A stretch of 64,000 nucleotides of DNA from Spirochaetaceae bacterium (GTDB lineage Bacteria > Spirochaetota > Spirochaetia > Treponematales > Rectinemataceae). This document shows, in pieces, positions 25,009 to 33,718 of the stretch. The translations under genes were made by a program, and so were the position numbers. The notes under the pieces are model-generated. The model had not been told where the DNA came from and searched no databases. It saw only the letters and a program-made list of their open reading frames with translations. Numbering within the stretch: position 1 is the stretch's first letter; each line of letters begins with the position of its first letter. The stretch is taken from contig JANXYQ010000067.1 in assembly GCA_025355995.1 (NCBI GenBank), positions 1 through 64,000 on the forward strand. The letters are read 5' to 3'.

Positions 25009-25943
25009 GAGTAGCGGATCCTCGGGTCTATCGCGGCGTACAGGAGGTCCACCGCCAGGTTGACGAGGAGGAAGGCGGCGACGACGAAGAGGGTCGCACC
25101 CTGGATCACGGGATAGTCGGAGCTCTGGATCCCGTTGACGAGGAGGCTCCCTATCCCGCCGATGCCGAAGGTGTACTCGACGAGGACGGTCCCCGTGAGG
25201 AGGAAGCCTATCTGAAGGCCCGTCACGGTCGAGAGAGGGATCAAGGCGTTGCGCAGGGCATGCTTGAGGAGGACGACGCGCCGCGGCAGGCCCTTGGCTA
25301 CGGCGGTCTGCACGTAGTTCGAGGCGAGCGCCTCGATCATCCCGTTTCGCGTAACGCGGAGCGACAGGGCCAGCATGTTGAGGGCCAGGGCTATCGAAGG
25401 CATGAGGAGGTAGCGCAGGTTCTCGGCGAGGCCCGAGCCGGAGCCGAAGGCAGGCAGCCAGCCCAGGTAGTAGGCGAAGACCAGGATGCCGAGGATGCCC
25501 GTCAGGAAAACCGGCGAGGAGAGGGCGACGAGGGCGAAGCCGGTTATGATCCGGTCGAGGGCCCTGCTCCTGTTGGCGGCTGCCGCCACGCCAAGCGGCA
25601 CCGCCGCGGCGAGGGAGAGGATCATGCTCATGGCTATCAGCTGGAGGGTGACGGGCAGTCGCTGGCGGATCATCGCGGACACCGACTGCTTGAGCCTGAA
25701 GCTCTCGCCGAGGTCGCCGCGCAGGGCCCCCGCGGCCCAGGCCAGGTACTGGCGCGGGAGGGGATCCGCCAGGCGGTACTTGACGCGGATGGCGGCGAGG
25801 GTCTCAGGCGAGCTCTGCCGCCCTCCCGCGAGGAGGATGGCGGGGTCGCTGGGCGAGAGCCTGACAATCGCGAAAACGGCGATCGAGGCGAGGAAGAGGA
25901 CGGGTATCAACTGCAGCAGGCGCCGAATAAGATAATTCCGCAA
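25005..25943 (-). CDS. oppB: oligopeptide/dipeptide importer permease, OppB type
   Basis: A 312-residue inner-membrane permease. It begins with the usual RNYLIRRLLQLIPVLFLAS helix, has the EAA loop YVQTAVAKGLPRRVVLLKHALRNALIPL and ends with the conserved DLLYAAIDPRIRYS. The longest frame starts at a TTG at 25994, but I prefer the TTG at 25943, which has GGAGA 7-8 bases upstream and gives the family N-terminus; no ATG or GTG fits. A 150-base gap with a strong stem-loop separates it from oppA. Confidence 0.92.
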   Translation of the reverse strand: MRNYLIRRLLQLIPVLFLASIAVFAIVRLSPSDPAILLAGGRQSSPETLAAIRVKYRLADPLPRQYLAWAAGALRGDLGESFRLKQSVSAMIRQRLPVTLQLIAMSMILSLAAAVPLGVAAAANRSRALDRIITGFALVALSSPVFLTGILGILVFAYYLGWLPAFGSGSGLAENLRYLLMPSIALALNMLALSLRVTRNGMIEALASNYVQTAVAKGLPRRVVLLKHALRNALIPLSTVTGLQIGFLLTGTVLVEYTFGIGGIGSLLVNGIQSSDYPVIQGATLFVVAAFLLVNLAVDLLYAAIDPRIRYS

Positions 25944-26002
25944 GCGTATCTCCGAGAGAATTTTCCTTGGCAAGAATAACGACTCCAGCCGCAAAAGAAA
26001 AC

Positions 26003-26062
26003 CGCGAAGTCGCGCGAAGGACGCCGAATGGGATAGCGAATTCCCTTTCGCGTCGCTTCGCG
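26003..26062 (-). promoter_or_regulatory. intercistronic stem-loop between oppA and oppB
   Basis: The arms 26003-26020 and 26044-26062 pair over 15 Watson-Crick pairs and two wobbles, with a 1-base bulge and a 3x3 weak segment, around a 23-base loop. It lacks a U-run, so it is more likely an mRNA 3'-end stabiliser or partial attenuator that leaves oppA mRNA in excess over the permease genes. Confidence 0.65.
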
Positions 26063-26096
26063 TGCCCTAGCGGTCGCCTCCCGCCTTAGGTCGCCC

Positions 26097-27683
26097 TCAT
26101 TTCCCCTTCGTCACGCCGCGGAGCAGGTCGTCCCAGTACCAGATGGGGGACAGGACATAGCCCTTCACCTTCTTGGACGAGGCGTAGAAGATCTTCGGAT
26201 GGTCGATGAAGATGTAGGGCGCGTCGGCGTTGGACAGGGAGAGCGCCTGGATTAGGAGCTCGGCGCGCTTGGAATCGTCGGAGAGGACGGCCTGCTGGTC
26301 CAGGAGGGCGTCCACCTTCTTGTTCTTGTAGACCGCGAAATTGGACCCTCCGTCGCCCGCGAGGCCGGAGCTCAGGAAGGGTTGCACGTTGGCTGCCGGG
26401 TCGGGATAGTCGGAGCCCCAGCCGCCCAGGATGAGGTCGTAGTCGCGCTTGCCCGAGAATTGGCGGGACGTGAGCTCCTCGTTCGACAGCTTCTCGATCT
26501 CGAGCTCGACTCCGATGGACTTGGCGCCCGCCTGTATGGCCTGCGCCGCGTTGATGCGCAGGCTGTCACCATCGGTCAGGATCTTGCCCTTCGCCCCTTT
26601 CGGATGCTTGCTCGCGGCGAGGGCGGCCTTGGCCTTGGCGGGGTCGTAGGCGTATTTCTCGGCGCCGTCCAGGTAGGCCTTCCACGCGTCGGCGGCATAG
26701 GTCCAGAGGGCGGGTCCAACGGGCATGTTGAGCGCGCTCACGCCGGCGTCCTTGACGATCGCGTCCAGGAGAGCCTTGGAGTCGAAGGAGTAGATGACCG
26801 CCTTGCGGAGCTGCGGATCGTCGAAGGGGGCTCGCGCGGTGTTGAAGGCCACCCAGTCGTCGGAGAAGCCCTCGACGCCTTGGAGCTCGACGTCGGCCAG
26901 CTGCCTGGCGACTGGGAGGAGGTCGATCGGGAATGGCGCAGTCGCGTCGATCTCCCCGGTCTTGAGGCCGGCGACTCGGGTCGCGCCCTCGGGCACGATC
27001 TTGAAAACGGCCTTGCCGAAGTCTGGCAGGGCGGCCTTGTTCCAATAGCCGTCGAAGCGCTCGAGGACGATCTCGCTGCCCGCCTTCCAACTGACGTACT
27101 TGAAGGGACCGGTGCCGAGGAGGCCACCGTCCGGCTTGCCGAAATTGGCCTTGTGGGCCTCGTAGTAGGCCTTGCTAATGACGTGGCCCGCGGTAGTCGC
27201 GAGGGCGTAGCGGAATTGGGCGTCGGGCTGGCTCAAGCTGATCTTGATCGTCGAGTCGTCGACCTTGGCGATGTCCTTGACCGAGCCGAGCATCCAGGCC
27301 AATGGCGAAGCGGTCGCTTTGTCGCGCACGCGGTTCAGGGAGAAGATGGCGTCCTCGACGGTCATGGGAGAGCCGTCCTGGAATTTGACGCCTTTACGGA
27401 TCGTATAGACGTACGTGGTCGGGTCGGGGCTCGCCCACTTTTCGGCGAGGTTGGGCAGGAGCTCTCCCTTGGGGCTGAAGCGGAGCAGCCCCTCGGTTAT
27501 GCTGTTGACCACGGGATTGGTGGTGAAATCGTAGGCTTGGGCGGGGTCGAGGGCCGCGATGTCGCCCGTCAGGGCGAAGACGAGGCTGCCTCCGGCCGCG
27601 GCGTCCTTCTTAACGCAGGACAGCGAGGCGAAGGCCGCGACGATGACGAGGGACAGCCCGATGGAATAGACCGCTTTTCTCAT
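26097..27683 (-). CDS. oppA: peptide/solute-binding lipoprotein, OppA/DppA type (SBP_bac_5)
   Basis: A 528-residue extracytoplasmic binding lipoprotein. The signal peptide ends in a lipobox (FASLSC, Cys at about 24). The family 5 pattern is clear: LDPAQAYDFTTNPVVNSITEGLL, LAEKWASPDPTTYVYTIRKGVKFQDGSPMTVEDAIFS and GTGPFKYVSWKAGSEIVLERF. The chosen ATG at 27683 has AAGGAGATGAT just upstream; the longer frame adds 19 residues not typical of a signal peptide. It is the first gene of the opp operon and 67 bases after the stop of a histidine kinase on the same strand. The ligand may be a peptide, but family 5 also binds nickel, haem or sugars. Confidence 0.9.
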   Translation of the reverse strand: MRKAVYSIGLSLVIVAAFASLSCVKKDAAAGGSLVFALTGDIAALDPAQAYDFTTNPVVNSITEGLLRFSPKGELLPNLAEKWASPDPTTYVYTIRKGVKFQDGSPMTVEDAIFSLNRVRDKATASPLAWMLGSVKDIAKVDDSTIKISLSQPDAQFRYALATTAGHVISKAYYEAHKANFGKPDGGLLGTGPFKYVSWKAGSEIVLERFDGYWNKAALPDFGKAVFKIVPEGATRVAGLKTGEIDATAPFPIDLLPVARQLADVELQGVEGFSDDWVAFNTARAPFDDPQLRKAVIYSFDSKALLDAIVKDAGVSALNMPVGPALWTYAADAWKAYLDGAEKYAYDPAKAKAALAASKHPKGAKGKILTDGDSLRINAAQAIQAGAKSIGVELEIEKLSNEELTSRQFSGKRDYDLILGGWGSDYPDPAANVQPFLSSGLAGDGGSNFAVYKNKKVDALLDQQAVLSDDSKRAELLIQALSLSNADAPYIFIDHPKIFYASSKKVKGYVLSPIWYWDDLLRGVTKGK

Positions 27684-27723
27684 ATCATCTCCTTGATTTC
27701 GGACCGTTATACACTTATTTGTT

Positions 27724-27735
27724 TCTAGCGCTAGA
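27724..27735. promoter_or_regulatory. 12-bp perfect palindrome, possible operator of opp
   Basis: TCTAGCGCTAGA is a perfect palindrome with a CG centre, the form of LacI-family operators. On the minus strand it lies about 41 bases before oppA, overlapping a TTGACT and just upstream of a TATAAC (27704-27699 region). The spacing TTGACT to TATAAC is too long (23) for a normal promoter, so the exact promoter is unclear. Confidence 0.4.
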
Positions 27736-27750
27736 GTCAAGAAAAATCGA

Positions 27751-29715
27751 TCAGCGCGAGATCCCCATGGTACAGGTTAGGACGGCGTGGGGCCCCTTCG
27801 AGACGGATATCTCGCCGTCCCGCCTCTTGAGGAGGGACTGGACGATCTTGAAGCCGAGAGAGTCGATCTTGTCGGGATCGAAGCCGTCGGGGAAGCCAGG
27901 TCCCTCGTCGCCCACCTCGAATCGCACCGCGGAGCCCTCCTGGCGGATCCTCACGACCACCGTCCCGCCTCCCAGCGGCAGGATGGCGTGCTTGATAGCG
28001 TTCATGACGAGCTCCGTCAGGATGAGCCCGAAATCGATGCCGGCCGCGGACTCCGCCTCGACCCTGGCCCCCTCGACCGAGCCTTCGATGCGACAGCCCT
28101 CGGCGTCGTAGCTCGATACTGCGAGCCTCACGATGTCCCTCGCGTACTCGCAGAGGTCTATCTTGTCGCCCGACTCCAGGTCGTAGAGCCGCTCGTTGGC
28201 GAGCGATATGACGCGGATGCGCTCCTTGATCGAGCGGGACATCGCCTCCACCTCGGGATCGCTCGAGCGGTTGGCCTGGAGAGAGGCTATGCTCGACACG
28301 ATCTGGAGGCTGTTCTTCACCCGGTGGTGCACCTCCTTGAGGAGCACCTCCTTCTCGGCGAGGGACTCCTCGAGGCGCGCGCTGGCGGCCATCTCGCTCT
28401 GGATGCGGTCCTTCAGCATCGCGTTCGACTCCCCCAGCTCCTCCGATAGCAGCTCGACCTCGTCGAAGGCGCTCGTGAAGCGCTGGGCGAGGACGACGGA
28501 TTGGAGGAACACGAAGAAGGCCAACGAGGGCGCCAGCGCGTTTCCGGTCTGGATGACGTGCGAGGAGTAGAGGATGTCGTTGATCCCGCAGAGGGCGACC
28601 AGGACGCCTCCGACGAACATGGCCCGCCCCCCCGGCGCGCTGGCGTAGGCAGCGCGCGCGAGCACGACGACGATGGCGACTACCATGACGGCGATCGCGA
28701 CGCCGTAGAAGGCGAAGATGCTCCAGGTCAGCCAGTAGAGCGGCAAAATGAGCTCGAAGAGGGCGAAGGGCGCGAAGGGCAGGATGAGGGCGAGCGTCCA
28801 GAACCGCCTGCGCCTGGTCGGGAAGAAATTGAGAAAGAAGACTATGGCCGCGGGCACGGCGAACATCGCCGTCATGTACTCGATCCTGATGAGGAGATCG
28901 AAGGGAATCCCCGGGAATATCCGGGTCAGGGCGTACTCGCCCGTGACGAGGGGGCGGATCGCGATGACGAAGCCGAAGACGGCGAAGGAAAGGAAGCTTT
29001 TCTCCTTCCTGCGGAAGGAGAAAAGGATAAGCGAGTTGACCGAAAGCGTGGCCACGACGACGGTGAGGGCTATGGACGCGTAGATCGCCGCCTGCTGGAC
29101 CGAGGTCAAGCTCGACCGCTCCCCCAGCACGAAGGCGCGCCAGATGCCCCCGCCGCGGTACTCGTAGTTGGAGACCCTGACGAGGATGTCCAGGGTCGGC
29201 TCCTGCGAGTCTATGGAGGCGACGCCAGGGCTGTAGCTCGACACCGCCTCTGCCCGCGACAGTGAGGGCTTGCCGGCGCTGGCCACCGTCTCGCCGTTCA
29301 CCTCGAGCTCGAAGGCGTTCATGCCCGTGCGGTTCCTGATAGCCAGCCTGGGCGCGCCCGCGGGGAGGAGGACGCGGAGGCGGTAGGTTCCAGCCCCGGT
29401 GCCGCGCCTCGCGCCCGGCTCCTCGCGCTCCCCCGTTTCCGGGCTCGTCCAGAAGTCGGGCACGACGCGTTTCTGCCAGGGGCCGAATTTCGCCGCCCCC
29501 GAGACGTCGAGGAGGGCTCCAGAGGCGAATTCCCATTCGCCGGTGAGCGCGAGATCGCCGTCCGCAGCGAAATCCCAGGCGCGGAGGTCGAGAAGGCCGC
29601 CGACGGCCTGGGGACCGCGGGGCGCCGTCCGGCCGGGCTCGAACCTGCCACAGCCGGCGAGCGCCAAGGAGCAGCCGAGCGCAAGCAGGACGGTGGCGCG
29701 TAACGCGTGGCCCAT
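27751..29715 (-). CDS. lipobox-bearing 7TM histidine kinase (7TMR-DISM, HisKA_2)
   Basis: A 654-residue kinase. I start at ATG 29715: the first residues (MGHALRATVLLALGCSLALAGC) form a lipoprotein signal with lipobox LAGC at 19-22. An extracytoplasmic beta-rich domain (about 40-200) resembles the 7TMR-DISM extracellular jelly-roll (GEWEFASGALLD, GAGTYRLRVLLP). Seven hydrophobic helices follow (about 220-415), then a coiled-coil linker, HisKA_2 with EVHHRVKNSLQIVSSIASLQ (His about 462) and an HATPase domain (LTELVMNAIKHAI, DEGPGFPDGF, LGFKIVQSLL). A TATAAT lies 6 bases before the ATG. Its position ahead of opp suggests it senses or controls the same nutrient, but no regulator gene is linked. 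Confidence 0.88.
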   Translation of the reverse strand: MGHALRATVLLALGCSLALAGCGRFEPGRTAPRGPQAVGGLLDLRAWDFAADGDLALTGEWEFASGALLDVSGAAKFGPWQKRVVPDFWTSPETGEREEPGARRGTGAGTYRLRVLLPAGAPRLAIRNRTGMNAFELEVNGETVASAGKPSLSRAEAVSSYSPGVASIDSQEPTLDILVRVSNYEYRGGGIWRAFVLGERSSLTSVQQAAIYASIALTVVVATLSVNSLILFSFRRKEKSFLSFAVFGFVIAIRPLVTGEYALTRIFPGIPFDLLIRIEYMTAMFAVPAAIVFFLNFFPTRRRRFWTLALILPFAPFALFELILPLYWLTWSIFAFYGVAIAVMVVAIVVVLARAAYASAPGGRAMFVGGVLVALCGINDILYSSHVIQTGNALAPSLAFFVFLQSVVLAQRFTSAFDEVELLSEELGESNAMLKDRIQSEMAASARLEESLAEKEVLLKEVHHRVKNSLQIVSSIASLQANRSSDPEVEAMSRSIKERIRVISLANERLYDLESGDKIDLCEYARDIVRLAVSSYDAEGCRIEGSVEGARVEAESAAGIDFGLILTELVMNAIKHAILPLGGGTVVVRIRQEGSAVRFEVGDEGPGFPDGFDPDKIDSLGFKIVQSLLKRRDGEISVSKGPHAVLTCTMGISR

Positions 29716-29721
29716 TCTCGA

Positions 29722-29727
29722 ATTATA
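29722..29727 (-). promoter_or_regulatory. -10 element of the 7TM kinase gene
   Basis: A perfect TATAAT on the minus strand, 6 bases from the ATG at 29715. The start point would coincide with the start codon (leaderless). No convincing -35. Confidence 0.5.
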
Positions 29728-29791
29728 CTCCGATATGATATTCGGCGCGATAGCGAATATCCCTCCAGGAGAACTTCCTTTTTTGTTTCTA

Positions 29792-29820
29792 TTGACAGAT
29801 ACTCGCCATCTCGGTAAACT
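29792..29820 (+). promoter_or_regulatory. trp operon promoter
   Basis: TTGACA (29792-29797), 17 bases, TAAACT (29815-29820): a near-consensus sigma-70 promoter, predicted start near 29827. It is divergent from the kinase promoter in a shared 149-bp gap. Confidence 0.8.
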
Positions 29821-29827
29821 GCCGTCC

Positions 29828-29851
29828 AATGTTACTACTTATAGTAACATT
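29828..29851. promoter_or_regulatory. 10-bp perfect inverted repeat at the trp start site (probable operator)
   Basis: AATGTTACTA and TAGTAACATT are separated by CTTA. It begins one base after the predicted transcription start and ends 13 bases before the trpE GTG. There is no room for a leader peptide and attenuator, so repression at this site is the likeliest control. The half-site contains the TACTA/TAGTA core seen in E. coli TrpR operators (GTACTAGTTAACTAGTAC), but the spacing differs. No trpR gene is in the window. Confidence 0.6.
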
Positions 29852-29864
29852 GCAAGGGGAAGCA

Positions 29865-31319
29865 GTGATTCGACCATCTAGAGTGGACTTCATCAAATCG
29901 GCCAAGCGGGGCCACGTACTTCCGGTAGTAAAGGACGTCGCGGCCGACAGGCTCACGCCTATAGACGCGTTCTACGCCCTCGGCGCCTCCTACCTCCTCG
30001 AGTCGGCGGGGGGAGGGGCCTTCGGCCGCTACTCCTTCCTCGGCGTCGAGACGGTGGCCAGCCTCGTAATCCGGGGGGAGGAGGTCCAGTGGCGCGATGA
30101 GGAAGGCGCGCGATCCTTCCGCGCCCGCGATCCCGTGCGCGCTATCGGCGACCTCATGCGCTCCCGCCCCTGGGACGGAGAGGGGGACCTCTCGCCCTTC
30201 CCCGGCGGGGCGGTGGGCTATCTCGGCTACGACGCGGCCAGGCTCTGGGAGAGGCTGGCCGACGTGTCCGGCAAGAGCGGCCCCGATACGCCCGACGGCA
30301 TGTTCATGATAGCACGCTACACCCTGGTCTTCGACAACCTGATGCATTCGCTGCGGATCGTCTGCAACCAGCGGGTCGGCGAGGACGGCGACGAGGACTA
30401 CGTCGAGGCTATCCGCGGCATCGAGGCGATCGAAGCCAAGCTCGAGCGGGCCGACTCGGGGCGCGACACCTCGAGGCGCCCTCCGCTCATCGGGGCCCTG
30501 GCCTCCAACATGAGCCAGGCCGACTTCGAGGCGGGGGTGCTCAGGGCGAAGGCCCTCATCGAGGAGGGCGAGGCGATACAGGTGGTGCTGTCGAGGAGTT
30601 TCGACGCCGATTTCGACGGCTCCCCCTTCGACGTGTATCGCGCGCTGCGCTCGATCAACCCTTCCCCGTACATGTTCTACCTCGACTTCGGGGACTTCGT
30701 CCTCCTCGGCGCCTCGCCCGAGGTCATGGTCAGGGTGGAGGACGGCAAGGCGACGCTGCGGCCCATCGCGGGCACCCGGAAGCGCGGGGCGGACGCCGCG
30801 GAGGACGCGGCCTTGAGCGCCGAACTCCTCGCCGACGAGAAGGAGAGGGCCGAGCACACGATGCTCATAGACCTCGCGCGCAACGACCTGGGCCGCGTGG
30901 CGAAGGCCGGGACTGTCTCGGTGGACCGCATGATGGAGATCGAGTACTACTCGCACGTCATGCACATCGTCTCGGAGGTGTCCTGCCGCCTCGCCCAGGG
31001 GGTGGACCTCTACGACGTCATCCGGGCCACCTTCCCCGCGGGCACGGTCTCGGGCGCGCCGAAGATCAGGGCGATGCAGATCATAGACGAGATCGAGAAG
31101 GAGAGGCGCGGCCCCTACGCGGGCCTCGTCGGCTACTTCAGCTACCGCGGCGGCTTCGACTCCTGCATCGCGATCAGGTCTGCCCTGGTCAAGGACGGCA
31201 GGATCCGCGTCCAGGCCGGGGCGGGCATCGTGTACGACTCGGTACCCGAGCGCGAATTCGAGGAGACGGCGGCAAAGGCCGCCGCGGTGCTCGCGGCGGC
31301 CGGAAAGGCGAGGGGCTGA
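29865..31319 (+). CDS. trpE: anthranilate synthase component I
   Basis: A 484-residue chorismate-using enzyme that makes anthranilate with the glutamine amidotransferase encoded next. The C-terminal chorismate-binding domain has RSINPSPYMFYLDFGDFVLLGASPEVMV, RPIAGTRKRG, ADEKERAEHTMLIDLARNDLGRVA, TFPAGTVSGAPKIRAMQIIDEIE and the terminal IQAGAGIV-like VQAGAGIVYDSVPEREFEET. The N-terminal domain has LLESAGGG (the LLES motif for tryptophan feedback binding). I chose GTG 29865 with AGGGGA upstream; the longer frame from ATG 29829 would be translated from the operator repeat. First gene of the trp operon. Confidence 0.96.
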   Translation: MIRPSRVDFIKSAKRGHVLPVVKDVAADRLTPIDAFYALGASYLLESAGGGAFGRYSFLGVETVASLVIRGEEVQWRDEEGARSFRARDPVRAIGDLMRSRPWDGEGDLSPFPGGAVGYLGYDAARLWERLADVSGKSGPDTPDGMFMIARYTLVFDNLMHSLRIVCNQRVGEDGDEDYVEAIRGIEAIEAKLERADSGRDTSRRPPLIGALASNMSQADFEAGVLRAKALIEEGEAIQVVLSRSFDADFDGSPFDVYRALRSINPSPYMFYLDFGDFVLLGASPEVMVRVEDGKATLRPIAGTRKRGADAAEDAALSAELLADEKERAEHTMLIDLARNDLGRVAKAGTVSVDRMMEIEYYSHVMHIVSEVSCRLAQGVDLYDVIRATFPAGTVSGAPKIRAMQIIDEIEKERRGPYAGLVGYFSYRGGFDSCIAIRSALVKDGRIRVQAGAGIVYDSVPEREFEETAAKAAAVLAAAGKARG

Positions 31320-31323
31320 TACG

Positions 31324-32910
31324 ATGGTATTGCTGATCGACAACTACGATTCCTTCACCTACAACCTCGCCCAGCTCCTGATGCGCCTCGGCGAGGAAGT
31401 CCAGGTGGTGCGCAACGACGAGATCACGATCGACGAGGCCGAGGCCCTCGACTTCGACCGGCTCGTGATATCGCCGGGACCGGGCAGGCCCGAGGGCGCG
31501 GGGCGCTCGATCGACCTCGTCCGCCGCTTCGCGGGCCGCAAGCCCATCCTCGGCGTCTGCCTCGGCCACCAGGCCATAGCGGCGGCCTTCGGGGCGCGCA
31601 TCGTCAAGGCCAAGCGGATCATGCACGGCAAGTCGGACACCATCTCGCACGACGGCAAGACCCTCTTCTCCGAGGCGCCCAACCCGCTCCGCGTCATTCG
31701 CTACCATTCCCTCGCCGTGGAAAGGGACAGCCTGCCCGCGGGCTTCGAGGTCAGCGCGACCTCCTCGGACGGGGAGATCATGGCCATCCGCCACCTCGAG
31801 TACAGGATCGAGGGACTGCAGTTCCACCCCGAGTCCATCGGCACCGAGGAGGGAGAGCGCCTCGTGCGCAATTTCCTCTCCGGCGTCAGAGAGGTCCCCT
31901 CCGTGAAGCACATGCTCAAGCGCCTGTCGACGCGAGAGGAGCTCACGCGGGCGGAGGCCCGCAGCTTCATGGACCAGATCGCGGACGGCGCTGTGTCCCA
32001 GGCCCAGGTCGGCGCCTTCCTGGCGGCGCTCACGCTCAAGGGACCCTCGATCGAGGAGATGACGGGCTTCGCGTCATCGCTCTACGAGCGCGCGGTCAGG
32101 GTTCCCCTTCCCGAGGGGCTCGCGACGGTCGACACCTGCGGGACCGGCGGCGACTCCTCCGGCACCTTCAATATCTCGACGGCCGCGGCCTTTGTGGCGG
32201 CGGGCGCGGGAGCCAAGGTCGCCAAGCACGGCAACCGCTCCATCACCTCGCGCTCGGGCTCCGCCGACGTCCTCGACGCCCTGGGCGTCTCGACCACGAT
32301 GGGGCCCGCGGCGGCCTCGGCGGCGATCCAGGAGGCGGGCATGGCATTCCTCTTCGCCCCGGCATATCACCCGGCCTTCAAGAATATCATGGGCCCGCGC
32401 CGCGAGCTGGGCTTTCGGACAGTCTTCAATATGATGGGGCCCATGCTCAACCCGGCGCGCGCAAAGGCCCAGGTGATCGGGGTCTACGCGCCGGAGCTGA
32501 CGGAGGTGGTCGCGCGCGTGCTCGCGAACCTCGGAGTAGAGCGCGCCCTCGCGGTGCACGGCCTGGACGGCATCGACGAGATCAGCCTCGTCGGCCCGAC
32601 CAAGGTCACCGAGCTCGACGGGGGCTGGACCCGGACCTACCTGATCGAGCCCGGGGACTACGGCTTCGAGCCCTGCGCGCCGGCCGACCTCAAGGGAGGG
32701 GACGCCGCGGAGAACGCGAGCATCGCCCTGCGGGTCCTGTCCGGCGATCCCGGCCCCAAGCGAGACGTCGTCGTCCTCAACGCGGCAGCCGCTATCCTGG
32801 CCGCGGGCATCGCGCCGGGCTTCGCCGAGGCGGTGGAGGCGGCCCGCGCCTCGATCGACACGGGCGCGGCGATGCGAGTCTTGAGTAGGCTCCGCGAGCT
32901 GTCGGCATAA
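31324..32910 (+). CDS. trpGD: anthranilate synthase amidotransferase fused to anthranilate phosphoribosyltransferase
   Basis: A 528-residue fusion. Residues 1-190 are the class I glutamine amidotransferase TrpG: IDNYDSFTYNL, nucleophile Cys in GVCLGHQAIA (about residue 79), and the His/Glu pair in LQFHPES (about 166-170). Residues about 200-528 are TrpD: DTCGTGGDSSGTFNIST binds PRPP, followed by KHGNRSITSRSGSADVLDALG and FNMMGPMLNPA. It provides ammonia for TrpE and converts anthranilate to phosphoribosyl-anthranilate. TrpG-TrpD fusions are known in enterics and some other bacteria. Starts 4 bases after the trpE stop. Confidence 0.97.
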   Translation: MVLLIDNYDSFTYNLAQLLMRLGEEVQVVRNDEITIDEAEALDFDRLVISPGPGRPEGAGRSIDLVRRFAGRKPILGVCLGHQAIAAAFGARIVKAKRIMHGKSDTISHDGKTLFSEAPNPLRVIRYHSLAVERDSLPAGFEVSATSSDGEIMAIRHLEYRIEGLQFHPESIGTEEGERLVRNFLSGVREVPSVKHMLKRLSTREELTRAEARSFMDQIADGAVSQAQVGAFLAALTLKGPSIEEMTGFASSLYERAVRVPLPEGLATVDTCGTGGDSSGTFNISTAAAFVAAGAGAKVAKHGNRSITSRSGSADVLDALGVSTTMGPAAASAAIQEAGMAFLFAPAYHPAFKNIMGPRRELGFRTVFNMMGPMLNPARAKAQVIGVYAPELTEVVARVLANLGVERALAVHGLDGIDEISLVGPTKVTELDGGWTRTYLIEPGDYGFEPCAPADLKGGDAAENASIALRVLSGDPGPKRDVVVLNAAAAILAAGIAPGFAEAVEAARASIDTGAAMRVLSRLRELSA

Positions 32911-32911
32911 C

Positions 32912-33718
32912 ATGGGTATACTCGAGACGATTTGCGCCGAGAGGAAGGCGGACGCGTCGCGCCTGAGGCGCGAGAGGCCCCCCTCCTCCCTCGCCCGCGC
33001 GGCGGCCCCGCCGCGCGCCTCCTTCGCGCCCGGGCGCGCGGCGCCGGATGGCGCGCCGGGCCTCCTCATCGCCGAGTGCAAGCGGGCCTCGCCCTCGCGG
33101 GGGCTCCTGATAGAGCTCTACGAGCCCGCCTCCCTCGCCGCAGCCTACGAGAGGGGAGGCGCGGGGATGATCTCGGTGCTCACCGAGCCGCGGCGCTTCC
33201 TCGGGTCGGACGCCGACCTTGCCGCCGCGAGGGCCGCCGTTTCGCTGCCCGTGCTCCGCAAGGACTTCATCGTCGATTCCTACCAGGTCCTCGAGGCCTG
33301 GTCGATCGGCGCAGACGCGATCCTCCTAATCGCCGCCGCCCTCGATGAGGCGCAGATCCTCGAGCTCGCCGCCGCCGCGGGCGAGCTGGGCCTGGGGGTC
33401 CTCGTCGAGCTGCACGAGGAATCCGAGCTGGAGCGAGCCTTGGCGGCGGGCTCCGCGGCCATAGGCGTGAACGCCCGCGACCTGCGGGACTTCTCTGTGG
33501 ATTTGGGAAGGGCGAAAGCCATGGCGGCCCACCTCCCGCGAGGCGTACTCCGCGTGGCCGAATCCGGCCTGCGCTCGCCCGGCGACGCGGCCGCCCTCAG
33601 GGCCGCCGGCTACGGAGGCTTCCTCGTGGGCGAGGCCTTGGCGACCGCCGCCGACCCCGAGGCGAGGGCCAGGGAATTCGCCGCCGCGATTTCGGGAATG
33701 CCAGGAGATCGATCGTGA
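32912..33718 (+). CDS. trpC: indole-3-glycerol phosphate synthase
   Basis: A 268-residue TIM-barrel enzyme that closes the indole ring. Motifs: LIAECKRASPSRG (the catalytic Lys region), ISVLTEPRRFLGS, LPVLRKDFIVDSYQVLEAWSIGADAILLI, GVLVELHEESELERAL, IGVNARDLRDF and VAESGLRSPGDAAALRAAGYGGFLVGEAL. It begins at ATG just after the trpGD stop and overlaps trpF by 4 bases (GTGA). Confidence 0.96.
   Translation: MGILETICAERKADASRLRRERPPSSLARAAAPPRASFAPGRAAPDGAPGLLIAECKRASPSRGLLIELYEPASLAAAYERGGAGMISVLTEPRRFLGSDADLAAARAAVSLPVLRKDFIVDSYQVLEAWSIGADAILLIAAALDEAQILELAAAAGELGLGVLVELHEESELERALAAGSAAIGVNARDLRDFSVDLGRAKAMAAHLPRGVLRVAESGLRSPGDAAALRAAGYGGFLVGEALATAADPEARAREFAAAISGMPGDRS

Noticed and set aside
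29865-30000. trp attenuator or leader peptide
   Set aside because: Only about 38 bases lie between the predicted start site and trpE, with no Trp codons and no terminator hairpin.
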